DNA from: Agrocybe praecox | Lineage: Eukaryota > Basidiomycota > Agaricomycetes > Agaricales > Agrocybaceae | Length of the DNA: 64,000 bases | Reading direction: 5' to 3' | Assembly (NCBI GenBank): GCA_964017145.1 | Contig: OZ024845.1 | Location: forward strand, 124,001-188,000 | Part shown: one piece after another, positions 41,615 to 52,811 of the stretch | Layout: the number at the start of each line of letters is the position of its first letter | Position numbering within the stretch: the first letter of the stretch is position 1 | Translations under genes and position numbers: made by a program | Notes under the pieces: model-generated | The model's input: the letters and a program-made list of their open reading frames with translations, nothing else | Databases searched by the model: none | Told to the model about the DNA's origin: nothing

Positions 41615-42023
41615 TGTCAGGGCAACACTAAGATCAGTGTGACAAGGCCACCAACAAAGACAAAGCAAGAGAGAGAGAGACACTCAATGGTTCTAAGAGA
41701 TCACACCAATGATAGTGGATATCCTAAGAGATTGAAGCTGGGGCTACAGCTACCTACATGTCCAGTATATATACCCTACAGCTATTCTAGAATATTCCTA
41801 CATTACATCATGAAACAAGGAGAAGAATGATGTGGAGCAATTGAGGCAGTGCTCATGGGAAATAAAGATGATAAGTATCTAATCAAAGATCTGAGTGATA
41901 ATCAAGAAGATAATCAAGGAGATAATCAAAGATGTAAAAGAGATAAGATATCTACATAATTAAGAAAGGGAAAAATATAAAATAAATATAGAAAAATATA
42001 GGAAAATAGGGGAAACCCTGACA
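41615..42023 (+). mobile_element. Solo LTR (409 bp), same family as 37039-37454, opposite orientation
   Basis: TGTCAGGG..CCCTGACA termini and the 5-bp duplication ACAGG at 41610-41614 and 42024-42028 are exact. Its own target duplication shows that it inserted independently of the 37-kb copy. Small deletions, including a shortened GA tract, distinguish the two. Confidence 0.95.
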
Positions 42024-42167
42024 ACAGGCAAGGATTCCTCATTATGGCTGGCCTATCCAATCAATGTCCACCCTCCCTGTCTTCAGCGTGTATCAGAAAG
42101 ATGCCAACAAAAAGTTTATAAACCTCCCCCTCTTCTCTTCTTGCTCTGCTTCCACCATCATCTGCAA

Positions 42168-42905
42168 TGGCTACCAATTGGACACCCTCAAAGTCGCCGA
42201 CTTTGGATATTCTCCTCAGGCTTTTGCCATGGCAACTGCGTGAATTCCAAATGACTGATATGGGTGTGCCTCATTTTATCATATTCTTTTTCTTCTTAAT
42301 TGGCTAATTTTCCACTTCCTCGCATTCACTTTTAGGTGTCCCTGAGAGCATTGTGGATAACCCTTATTGGGCTTTAGAGAATGTTGGAAAATGGGCATAT
42401 GGTTTGGAACTATTCAAAAAATGCACCCAAAGTCTCATTGTAGGTAGTTCTGGGGCCAGGTGAGTCTTTTTCTTCCTCCCTCCACACGTCGCTCATCCAC
42501 ATCAACCAGCGCACGTGTTATACGGTCCAGGACTCGGTCGTTGTCGGCGAGTAGTGTCCGTGTTACTCGCTCCGCCACATGTATTGGTGCTCCAGCAATC
42601 CGTTCAGTGTTTGTGAGCAGTGTTCACCGCAGCCCTCGTACATCTCAACGATTATTGGCATCACCATCAACCACTGCCTCAACCACAGCAAGCAGCACAC
42701 CCGCAAGCAACCCTGTCACTCACTCAATGACGAGGGCATCAGCTGTGATTACTCCTAACAGCAGTCCGTCATCCGCTGTATCTTCCCCTCCGTCAACCCA
42801 ACGCAAGCGTCAAATTTCGCGCATATTGGACTTACTGGACAATCCAAATCACGGGGCAACTACTTCCCCCAAGCGCGCACGCCAGGTAAGCTATAATGAT
42901 ATCTA
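42168..42905 (+). CDS. Unknown Ser/Thr-rich gene, 3' part in gap
   Basis: A tataaa box (gtttataaacc, about 42115) and a CT-rich leader precede ATG 42168 (MATNWTPSKSPTLDILLRL). A GT..AG intron ends at about 42336 and is followed by ESIVDNPYWALENVGKWAYG. After another GTGAGT donor (42460) a long Ser/Thr/Arg-rich open frame continues to the gap (..SPPSTQRKRQISRILDLL). The basic and Ser-rich composition suggests a nuclear or disordered protein. No domain is recognised. The 3' end is lost in the N run, and the sequence beyond the gap is unrelated. Confidence 0.45.
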
Positions 42906-43105
42906 NNNNNNNNNNNNNNNNNNNNNNNNNNNNNNNNNNNNNNNNNNNNNNNNNNNNNNNNNNNNNNNNNNNNNNNNNNNNNNNNNNNNNNNNNNNNNNN
43001 NNNNNNNNNNNNNNNNNNNNNNNNNNNNNNNNNNNNNNNNNNNNNNNNNNNNNNNNNNNNNNNNNNNNNNNNNNNNNNNNNNNNNNNNNNNNNNNNNNNN
43101 NNNNN
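42906..43105. other. Assembly gap (200 N)
   Basis: Exactly 200 N, identical in length to the first gap. It separates the Ser-rich gene from the AEC-fragment duplication. Confidence 0.99.
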
Positions 43106-43560
43106 GTAGGAATTCATAGGGGAATAATAATATGTACGCACGTTGAATACAGCAAGCAACAGCTGACCGAAGGGCGTTCCGGAGGTGCTTGTCATTGAAA
43201 AGAGTTGCCACCCGGAGGAAGGCAAGGAAGGCGATAGTGGTGTTTGGAGGGGTCCGTGGTGGATGTCGTCGACCCCTTCTGCTCGTAGGATGGATGGATT
43301 CAGAAGTGTCGGCGAGTCGTACGGTGTTTTCTCTGCGACGAGGAAGAAAAAAGAGAAACAGCAAAAGCGATGCACGTTGGTGGAGCGCGAAAGACACTGG
43401 CTGATTGAGTGCACAAACTCCAACCCTGATCAGACGAAAGCCTCGTTGTAGCCTCGACCGCAGTGCCAAGCGTGCCAAGCTAATATTCGAATACGTAATT
43501 GTGATTGCGAGGAACAGAGGAATGTGTTGACGTCATCGAGCATTCGCTTCTTGATCGTGG
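43106..43560 (-). pseudogene. Duplicated first exon and promoter of the AEC transporter
   Basis: Sequence from 43130 to about 43250 matches AEC exon 1 (29448-29576): LQTPLSPS.PSSGWQL....TSGTPFGQLLLAVFN followed by a GTGCGTA donor. The upstream part to about 43560 matches 29600-29900, including cgcgaaagacactg.ctga and aggaatgtgttgacgtcat. The exon has lost the ATG-proximal codons and has changed residues. Downstream exons are not seen and would fall in the 200-N gap or are deleted. It is a duplicated 5' fragment, not a functional gene. Confidence 0.85.
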
Positions 43561-44299
43561 ATCTACCCTGATCTACCGCTCTGAGCAAGCTTCGAGGTCG
43601 CTGTGTTGGTTGTATAAAAGTCCGGGATATTCGATAGTGGTCCACTTTTGGCTGCTTCTTGTTAAGCTCTTCTAGGTCACTGTGTGTTCAGAATGTTCGA
43701 CAGTGGACAAGTTTTGGCTGAGTTATTATGTAATATAAGCTGATGATTATCACTGGACATGACGATGATGTATATGATAGGTGCTGCCAGTGGTGATCAT
43801 GATGGTGATGACGATGGTTGTGCGTACATAATGGTGTAGCAACTATGTCTGCGTCAAGTCGTACTTAAACAGACCTAAATTGACAAGAGAAAGGAAAAAA
43901 AAGATGGGAAATGCACGAAATGGGGGGCGAGAAAGGAGCGAGAAAACAGCGGAAAAAAAACCCACTTTCCTTTTTTTTGAGTATTAATAGACTTACTTTT
44001 CTTATAGGCGAATACACCTACCATCATATATAGGGAATGGATCTATGAGGACAGGTAATGTATACGGATAAGGCCCCGAAAAACCCAGAAAACGTGTCAA
44101 TAATTCTGTATGATAGCAAAATAATTCTATTTTTATGTTCCCCGAATTTCGCATTTACTAGCACTAAATCCCAGATAAATCTGTAATGAACGGAAAATCA
44201 AAATCTGTGGTCGCCCAGATCCACAGAACAAAATCTGTGATTACCCCTGTTTACCTGCAGGCTCCGATAAACACATATGATCCCCACCCATACCATATC
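43561..44299. other. Intergenic, no gene
   Basis: Contains an imperfect direct repeat (aggtc.ctgtgt..gttcgacagtgg..ttttggctg, at about 43588-43660 and 43674-43720), gatgatg-rich stretches and A-rich runs. Nothing coding is recognised. Confidence 0.45.
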
Positions 44300-45950
44300 C
44301 AAGTTTCACTAGGGTTGAACGTTGAACATTGAAAGTAATACGAAGGGAAGGAAGGAAAGACCTATATCAGCAAGCGCATAAGTACTCTGTTGAGTCAAGA
44401 TGAAACGAGACGAAACAAAGGGAACGTACCTGATAGTATCAATACAAAAAAAATCAAAAGGAGGACGATAGAGAAAACGAAACGAAGCTAAGAAATAACG
44501 ACACCCGCAGAGAAAAAAACGCAAAGGGGGTGATATGGCGCAATTGAGTTTGACACGAACGTCTTTCTCCCTGACGTGTTCGGGATGCACGGCCTTGGAC
44601 TTGTGGGTTTTGAGTAGGCTCTTGGATCGGTTAGGGAATAGTTTGACGTATGCTTTGATGGTGAGAGGCAAGAAATGCGGTGGAGGGAGCGATGGAGGAA
44701 AAGGGGATGGTGGCCTTGTTCGCGTTCATAGTGGTGATAGTGGTGTTGACGAGAGGCGGGCAAGGATAAGAAGCGGAAGAGCAGAGAAAGGACGTTGAGT
44801 GTCATTACATTTGATTCATAGGGGGCCGAAGGTAGAGGTGAGAACAATGGATGGGCGAAGGGATTGATGGCGTGGATCATGCATCATGGATGTCAACGAG
44901 GAACATAGGAATAGGTAAGGGTAGGGTAGTTGTTCTTGTAGCATCTGGGGTGGGTCGTCGTTGAAGTTGAGACTGAAATTCCGCATGGGAAAAGATAAGC
45001 GGGGGAGGGAGGACCGAAAGACAATTATATAGCGATTTCTTCTGTTTGTGAGGTTGGATTATCGACGTATGGAAATCTGGATGGCGAGGAAATCCTGTCG
45101 TTCGTGATATCAGTCATCGCGTGCGTGTTCGATTTGTGATCATGGTGGTTTTGGTCAGACGCAGATGCGAAGAGGTCCGAGTGATATACCAACGTTAGCA
45201 TCTGCGTTGAACGTGAGCGGGGAGGGTCGCTGGGCAATATGAGAACAAGGGCGAGATTGTGATGACGGTGGGCTTGCGGAGATATCAAGAACAGGGCCTG
45301 GATACTGAAGAACAAGAAAGAAAGTGGACAAAGGTCAAACGAAGACGGAAGGGACCAGGGCATGGTACTTCCTGACCTCCTTTGCCCCCACAACCCAATA
45401 AAACACCCGATCCCCAAACACATTCCAACATCCATAGCCAAATCTCAAAGATTGCCTATAATTTTATCTTCACATTGACTTTAATTCGAACAGAGGATGT
45501 GAGAGAGGACATACGAGAGTCGTAAGCGAAATTCGCTGACACCTGCATCGGATTCAGGGGTTCCTCATTTCGAAAAACGCATAGTTGGCGTTCGACAGGT
45601 CAATGTAGGACCAGATAGATTCCGTGCATGAGTTTTATCACCAATTTAGCCTCAACGCAAGGAAGGTGAAAGGTGAAATTGAGAGGAAGCCGCGAAGAGA
45701 GGACGAGAAAAATGTCAACTTACATTAGTGCTTGTCCGTCAATGAGCGCGTGAAGAATCTTGGAAATTTATGAGAGCCAAATGCCATTGTAGTATATACG
45801 TCCGCCTCGATGAACATGTCTAAAGTAATGGGAGAGAAAATTGGATGTTGAGGGAAAAACGAAAGGGAGCCGCGAACCAGAAAGCAAACCCCCTAACTAC
45901 CAAATATGGGTCAACTGCCGGAGCCGAGATTGTGCCGTCTCCTGGCGCAG
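44300..45950 (-). pseudogene. Partner sequence copy 2 (left of NLR2), decayed
   Basis: Blocks here recur at 49.4-52.2 and 56.3-59.1 kb in the same order and spacing. They include a THKSKAVHPEHVREKDVRVK-like coding block (about 44520-44600) followed by an aromatic membrane-like stretch and a conserved gtacgtt donor after (D)TIR or DCIR. Other shared blocks are the region around 45100-45200 and the exon-like FRDLAMDVGMCLG block at about 45370-45440. Donor and acceptor words are conserved, as in a real multi-exon leftward gene, but stops and indels prevent a full reading. The family is unknown; it runs head-to-head with NLR2. Confidence 0.55.
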
Positions 45951-46089
45951 CTGTATTGGCACCTCGGAACGAACCAACTAATTCGCGTACGCGACGGGGA
46001 AATATTTAACGGACTGAAGGTCAATTTATGTATATGCAGGGGTGGATGATCAGTTGACTCGTAATTTCCAGCTGATACAAGGTGCTTGG

Positions 46090-46240
46090 ACTGCCTCAGT
46101 GGAACAGCGAGTTGGCTGTGTATACAGTGCCATGCGTAGATGGCATGGATACCCGGCTGTCAGGGAACGAGATAAATGGATGGTAGGCATGACACAACCA
46201 TAGCCAGGTGTCAATGAACGGGATAAATAGATTGTATGAG
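46090..46240 (+). promoter_or_regulatory. NLR2 upstream region shared with NLR1
   Basis: About 150 bp, roughly 90 percent identical to 22585-22738, ending about 70 bp before the NLR2 start codon. Conservation outside exons suggests either recent duplication or promoter function. Confidence 0.65.
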
Positions 46241-46311
46241 GCGCTTGGAGATGTGTCGTACCTCTTCCTTCCCTCACCTCTCTGATCAAGTACCATCCTC
46301 CCGTTATTCCA

Positions 46312-48785
46312 ATGCAACCGCGTTATGAGCATAGCGCCGGACACCAACCTATGATATCGATGCGGAACGTCGTTGTTACTGGAGGAAATTTCACGCAAAA
46401 TATTGGTGGGCAAGAGAGAAAGCGTGAGTCATATTCGCTTCCAGACTGGATATTTTCTAATATTTCAATATAAAGCTCCATTCGAAATATTGCAGGAGAA
46501 TGTTGCTCACACAGCGTTCCACAATTCTGGCGCTCGATTCGACCCCCCCAAATGTCATCCAAATACTCGATTGGCTGTCCTGAAGAAGATCATGGATTGG
46601 ATGTACCGCACAGACTGGGAATCTTGGTATCGCTATATAATGTGGCTTACTGGAGCTGCCGGCGCGGGGAAGTCTGCCATCGCACAAAGCATCATCGAAC
46701 TCTGCCTTGTCGAAGGTCTCATAATAGCCAGCTTTTTCTTCTTTCGGTCTGATCCAACCAGGAATCATGGCAAATCTCTCGTCGCCACGCTTGCATACCA
46801 AATCTTCTTTTCGGTTCCAACTACCCAGAACTATATAATGTTCGCCATTTATAACGATCCCCTCATCTTCACGCGAAGCTTGAGTCATCAATTCGACATG
46901 CTTGTTATTCAACCCCTCCGCAAATTTTACGCACCACTAGATACCCTCGAGGAAAAATATCGTCGGCTGATTGTTATTGATGGGCTGGACGAGTGCATTG
47001 ATAGGGACACCCAGAAGGAGATACTCACTATGATCCGTGATGCGATCCGCAAATACGAGCTTCCTGTCATATTCCTACTTTCCAGTCGCCCGGAACACGA
47101 TATCACCACCGTCTTCAACTCAAAGCCTATGGATGGGGTATTTTTTCGACTTTATCTAGACGAAAAGTTCTCGCCCGACGACGACATTCGAATATTTCTC
47201 AGAGACAGCTTCGAAGAGATCAAGACCACTCATCCATTGAAGGCCTACATCCCTGCTTCTTGGCCATCCAACAACACTCTTGGAGAAATCGTCAGAAAAT
47301 CGTCGGGCCAATTCATTTATGCAGCTACGGTATTTGGCTATTGCAAATCTACTCGGCAGCGCCCAGATCACCGTCTTGATATTGTGAATAACCTACGACC
47401 AGCAAAAGATGACTTGCCATTTACGCAACTGGACGCGCTATATACAATGATACTTGATTCCGCCGCAGATAAAGCACGCGTTCTGTATATGCTTAGTATT
47501 ATTTCACACTGCGTATTCGACGATGGCCTTGATTTCGATATATCTTCATTTATGTCGTTGGAACCAGGGGAGCTTGAGATGTTGGTCTGTGATCTAGGGG
47601 CCATTGTCTCTATCGAGAAGTTTTTCTCCCAGTGGTTGCAAAAAGATAAGGAAGTTGTGAATATCCTACACAAATCACTTCATGACTTCCTTCTCGACCC
47701 TGTGAGGTCCGGGGACCTTTTTCTTGACATTGATACGTACAGATCAGAGCATATTGCAAATATAATTCAATGTGATCAAAAGTAAGAGTATTCCCGGAAT
47801 TTGTTGAACATCTCAATCCAAATTCACACACAGATCCCCGGAAACATGAATTTGTCGAATTTGAAGACTTCATTACAAAGGAATTTCCGCGATGCCAGAA
47901 CTCAGATTCGCTAATAAATATCGCCGAGAGGTTTTTATTCGTTGACCTTATATTGAATGAAATTGAAAACGACACTTCATATGACTCTGATCATGATCCT
48001 ATGGACCTCCGAAAATTTGTATTTTGGCACTGGCTTCCATTTTGCGCACGCATGGTAAAAAAAAAATCTTCATTTGATGTTAATATCCCTAATATTCCGC
48101 GCAGGCCCCTTTGGATAGGCGCTGGGCCGTTATAGAGAAGCAACATCAAGAGTATACGGAACGGGTATTTTTGAATCAGCTGCCCTACTATTACGAGGAC
48201 AACCGCGGGATCCTGTTTTTATGTGTCGCATGTCACCTGGGGAGTGACATGTGTGTACCAATCATTTCCAGAAATCTACGTTCCTCCGACTGGAGCCCCT
48301 TATACGATGAGCATGCGCTCTACCTCGTTGAATCCTTCGCGCCCGAGAATGAAAAAGCTCACCATTTGCGGCATTTCGTGCGCTTTCTACAGCACCCAGA
48401 CCAATCAGACAGCTACCATATAGGTCCTTCAGCATATGCAAGGGCAGTCTTATATTGTCTAAACATACTTGAAGATCTGCATCTGGGTTCGGGTGACGAA
48501 GATGAACTGTTGAACATACTTACCATTGACAATGGAAGATGGACGTTACACATCACCTTCGAGTTGGACGAAAGTGTCAGGGACGACTTTCTGTTTCTTG
48601 GTTACACGATCTTCTTCCTTCCTCGAGCTGGATTTTCTGAAGAACTCGTTCGGCGATGCGGAAAGGACAGGTTTCTGGAGGAGGAGTTTACGACCAAATT
48701 TCCCATCCGCAGCGCCCTCGTACGCCAAGAGATGAAGAATTACCTGGACAGAGTTCGAGCCGGTGCACCAGGAAGTCTGCAGTGA
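46312..48785 (+). CDS. NLR2: short NACHT NLR-like protein, about 769 aa, suspect intron-2 donor
   Basis: Exon 1 (46312-46423, 112 nt) encodes a 37-residue start with the motif NVVVTGGNFTQN. A 52-nt intron ends at 46475. Exon 2 carries PPFEILQENVAHTAFHNSG, CHPNTRLAVL, Walker A GAAGAGKS (residues 97-104) and Walker B VIDGLDEC, the hallmark of NACHT NTPases. Exon 3 (47834-48054) and exon 4 (48105-48785, after a 50-nt intron) give a helical C-terminal region (FVFWHWLPFC, CVACHLGSDMCVPI) shared only with its paralogues. Near 47771-47783 a 2-nt deletion relative to NLR3/4 puts the usual donor out of phase. Splicing at GTGATC (47772) would keep the frame, otherwise the protein ends early. NLRs of this kind are intracellular sensors in fungi, and a role in non-self recognition is inferred. 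Confidence 0.75.
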
Positions 48786-49360
48786 CAGAGCAGGGAAACA
48801 GGTATTATTTTCCTTATGGACCTATGTAGAAGAAGATTTTATTACCAGGGAGATCCCACGTACGCTAAATTTTCCGAAATCAAGCAGATGCAGCTATCAT
48901 ATTTAGGCATTAACATAGTCTATGTTCAGATGGTGCCACAACGCATATACTTACCTTGAGGCCCATTTCGGCGTTTCTCAGCCATGAGTGGCGAGACCTG
49001 CCTAGCATCTTCGCCAGAGCCCAGTTAGAGACAAATTATTGCGCGCGCAACGTGCGTTAGAGCGGCGGCGTGAACACGCAGCATAGGTATGAGGGGAGAT
49101 TTGAGAGGGTGATGGTGGTGGAGGAAAGAAGAAAAGCAGAAGGCGACGATAGGAGCAAAAGGGCCACCGCAAAACATTGGTCTTGTTTGGAAGTGTTAGA
49201 TGGGGAGCTCGACTAGCGCGTCCGTGCCAACGATGGAGTGTGGGCAAAGTCTAGGCAAAGTGGCTGGAGGTGCTCATGATGCAGCGGTTTGGCGGCAGGG
49301 CTCGCGATCGAATTCGAAGAAGCTGTAGTGTATTTATAAAAAGAAATATAAGTCAAAAAT
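48786..49360. other. NLR2 3' flank and unassigned sequence
   Basis: 48786-48916 is nearly identical to the NLR4 3' flank. At 49008-48955 (minus) an 18-codon open stretch (MLGRSRHSWLRNAEMGLK) ends exactly at a GTAAGT donor and could be a lone first exon. The rest shows nothing. Confidence 0.4.
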
Positions 49361-52200
49361 GTGAATATCGGAGCGGCACAGATTGGCACAAAATTTCTCA
49401 GAGAATCACTATTTCTGTCCACTTTTTACAGGAAATCCCATGTCCGAGTTTCACTGGGGCTGACCAGTGACGATGAGGACGTCGTCAAACGCCACGGACC
49501 ACCGAGGGCATCCAACGTCCTCGCCAATTTCCATCCAAAACCCATGAAAAAAGCGAGGAAAACTTGCCCAGTCCCAATGATCCTATTAAACAACGCACTA
49601 AATCTGCCTCCCCACAGGAGTACGTCCTCCTTCGTCATCTCCATCCGCAAGGACAACATCCGCGTCGTACTCATCTTACCCATCTGCGTAGACTTGGTTG
49701 ACTTCTACATCCTTCTCTCCGGTATGGTGAGCACCGTTGGATTTGTGAGTGAAATTGTGCAAGGGATTTTTCGTCCGTTTGGGATGTTGTTGGTGAGGAC
49801 ATTGTGTGTGCGCGCGCTTGTATGCGGTAGTTGGGTAGTCGGGGATGCTTGAGGGAAGGAAAGGAGACGGGACCTGACTCGTGAACCTTAAGCGCTATCC
49901 AATGATGGTAAAAGAGGGAAGGGGAAGGACCTACGCACAAACGGGCAACGCAACAAAATGATATAAGTACTGCGTTGAGCAAGATGAAATTAAACGAGTG
50001 AACGTACCTGATACAATCGGTACAAAGAAACCAAGGGAGTAAGATAGAGAAACCGAAACGAAATAAATCTAAGAAATGAAGACAACCAGAGAAAAAAAAC
50101 GCGACGAGTATAAGGGTGGGATGGCGCAATTATGTTTGACTTGGTCGTCCTTCTCTGTTGCATGTTCAGGATGCATGCGCGGCCTTGGACTTGTGGGCGC
50201 GCGAGATGTGGTGCGCGGGGACTCCTTCGTACGTTAGGGAGTCTGCTGGAGAGGACATTGTGTCGTTGGTTATTGTTGAGTAGGTTGTTGCATTAGTTAG
50301 GGATCGTTTAGTGTATCCTTGGATGAGGGAGAGAGCGACTGAGCTGAGTGAGGAAAAGCACCACCCAACGAGTTAACGCTAGGCTATGCGAAGGGAAGAG
50401 AAGGGAAGGAAAGGCTGGATGTACGTTCAAAACACGAACAGCAGACTCCCACACTTGTGCTGCTCGTACAATCAAACCATCCATAGGCCCATGCCTTGCC
50501 CGCTACCTGGTTCTGCACCCACCCACTGCACATCATTTTACTCGCGAAATGCGTAACGCACTGAGTACAAAAATCGCTCATCGTGAAGTGGAGAGAAAGA
50601 GAAGGGGATGAAAGTGCTAATGGGACGAAACAAAAGAAGGAAACAGGACGATAGTCTGAAGGGAAAACATGTTGGATGGTACCTTCCACGTGGAGGGACG
50701 TATATGAGGAGAGGCGGTGGAATGAAGACGAGGTGCGATACTTTTTTTGAACGTGCGTGCGTGTGTACAGTATGGAGATATTCGTGTTCCCAGAAGTGGT
50801 CTTGTTCGCGTTCGTAGTGGTGGCAATAGTGATGTTGACGAGAGGCGGACAACGATAGGAAGCGGCAGAGAAAAGGAAAAACGTTGGGGTGTCATTACAA
50901 TTGATCCATATGGGGCCAAGGGTGGAGGAGAGAACAGCAGATGCACAAAAAAAGAGAGGAGAAAACGGTAGCGTGGATGTCGCCAGCAGATTATGCACCC
51001 ATCTCGTCAACCCGACCTTTCCAACCTCCCTACCCTTCCTCAGCTCATGCTCCAAATCACCCGATAAACCGCCCTAAGCCAAAACACCTCCCATTTCCCC
51101 ACCGCAATTGTCCAGTACGATGAACCTTCACATGGTAAGCTTCCCTTGGCGGGCCTCAACAGCGGGACGACGAACAAAAAAACGTTTGCCGGACTGCGCA
51201 GCAACAAGGCTCGCAAGGGACGATAAGTGTTAACGAACATCGTGTTGACGCGAATAGGCCCATAGAGTAGTTGTTCCCGGAGGGCCGGGGACGGGTCGTT
51301 GTTGACGTTGATACTCGGGCCTGTGGGAGCGTAACAGAAAGACGAATTTGACTGAGATACGAGATGGGAGGAGCGACACCAGGAATGAAGATAATTAAAT
51401 ATGTATTTTCTTCTTCTTTCGAGTGTGGATCGCTGATGTATGAAGACGCGCATGAGGAAGACGAGGAGGAAATCCCGGCCGTTTGTGAATCCAGTCGTCA
51501 CGTCCGTGTTCGAGTCTTTGGTGATGTGGGTTTTGGCCAGAGGCAGGCGCGAAGAGCTGTGTACCAACATTAGCGTGTGCGTCAAACGTGAGCGTGGAGG
51601 GTCGCTAAGCAATTGGAGAACAAGGGAAGGATGAGGTTGTTCGCCAAGGTGGGAGTCGGTAATTGTTTTCCGGACCAGGGCACAGTGCTTCCTGACCTCC
51701 TTCGCCCCCACAGCCCAATAAAACCTCCCATCCCGAAGTACATTCCAACATCCGCACTCAAATCTCGAAAACTGTCAATGATTTTTTCTTCATGTCAACT
51801 TCAATTCGAACGGAGGATATGAGAGAAGACGTACGAGCATTGTAAGCAAAATTCGCTGACAGCTGCATCAGATTCAGAGGTTCCTCACTTCAAAAAGCGC
51901 ATGGTTGATGGTCGACAGGCCAATGTAGGATCAGATAGACTGCGCATGAGTTTTATCAGCAGTCTGGCCTCGACGCAAGGACGGAGGAAGGTGAACTTGA
52001 AAGGAAGCGAAGAAAAGATGTTGAACGAAAAATAAAAATGCCAACTCACATTACAATACTAGGCGGCCACCGACCACACAGATGATGTGAAGAGATAGAC
52101 GGACATATGTCGACCTCGACGAGTACATAGCTGGGGTAATACCAAAGAATTGAACGTCAACAGGAGGAAGGGACAGGGAGCCGTGAACAGGAAAGTAAAC
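49361..52200 (-). pseudogene. Partner sequence copy 3 (left of NLR3), decayed
   Basis: Colinear with copy 4 (56.3-59.1 kb) at about 85-90 percent. Shared blocks include EDV(L/R)LWGGRF (about 49610-49660), the FxxxDCIR-gtacgtt block (about 49990-50060), the HKSKAAH block (about 50165-50200), a Cys-rich CTQCVTHFASKMMCSGWVQ block (about 50490-50580), the PLAKTHITKDSNTDVTTG block (about 51490-51560) and the 5' block up to the promoter at 52.0-52.2 kb. Long frames exist in several phases but no single frame survives. Stop codons shared by copies 2, 3 and 4 in one conserved block (near 51890) suggest decay began before duplication, or that the frame is misjudged. Product unknown. Confidence 0.5.
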
Positions 52201-52811
52201 CCCTAACAGCCAAATATAGATTACATAATTGGCACAGCCGAGACTGTGCCGCCGCCAAGCGAAGTTGAATCAGTGGTGTCGGAGCTTCGTATTCTAAATT
52301 TATCAACACCGACTCTTGCCTCAACTAACTGCGCGGGTTTTTCTACCACCTCAGCAGTTTTTTGTATATATATATGTGCTCTCTCATTGCTTAAACGTCT
52401 ACCGAGACTCGTATAATGGTTTGTCACCCTGAATCTATCCCTCTCACGTCTAATGTCCACTAACATTCGGAGAGGGCAATTGGTCACATTTACTAGTAAT
52501 GCATTCTCTTTTGTTGATGGCTGTATTCCTCCGTTATTAGATGGAAGCGCAAAGATTCCAGGTACCCAGATATACACTACACAGCGCCTTATAAAAAGGC
52601 TGTGTCAACGAACAGCTTTGAGACGCTTTGGCAGTGTAGATATAAATACATCGTGCGTGACCAATGCATAGCTTATATGTATATATAGGGTTTCAAGGGT
52701 TTCAAGGGTTTCAAGGAAGGTTTCTGCGACACTTTCCTTTCTTTCCCTCATCAGCGAGCATCCAGGATCCAATTTCTTGCTTTTCTCTCGAATCTTTGGT
52801 TCACCGTCAGG
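52201..52811 (+). promoter_or_regulatory. Bidirectional region upstream of NLR3
   Basis: Highly similar to 59110-59722 upstream of NLR4. It has tataaaaag near 52590, gtagatataaata near 52638 and three gggtttcaag units (52687-52717), where the NLR4 flank has a single unit. The head-to-head layout with the partner copy suggests a shared promoter. Confidence 0.45.

Noticed and set aside
42860..43478. Long frames through the second N gap (both strands)
   Set aside because: They join unrelated sequences across a fixed-size gap.
49600..49670. LWGGRF motif suggesting argininosuccinate lyase in the partner copies
   Set aside because: Only the six-residue match is present; the following family-specific residues and the rest of a 460-residue enzyme are absent.
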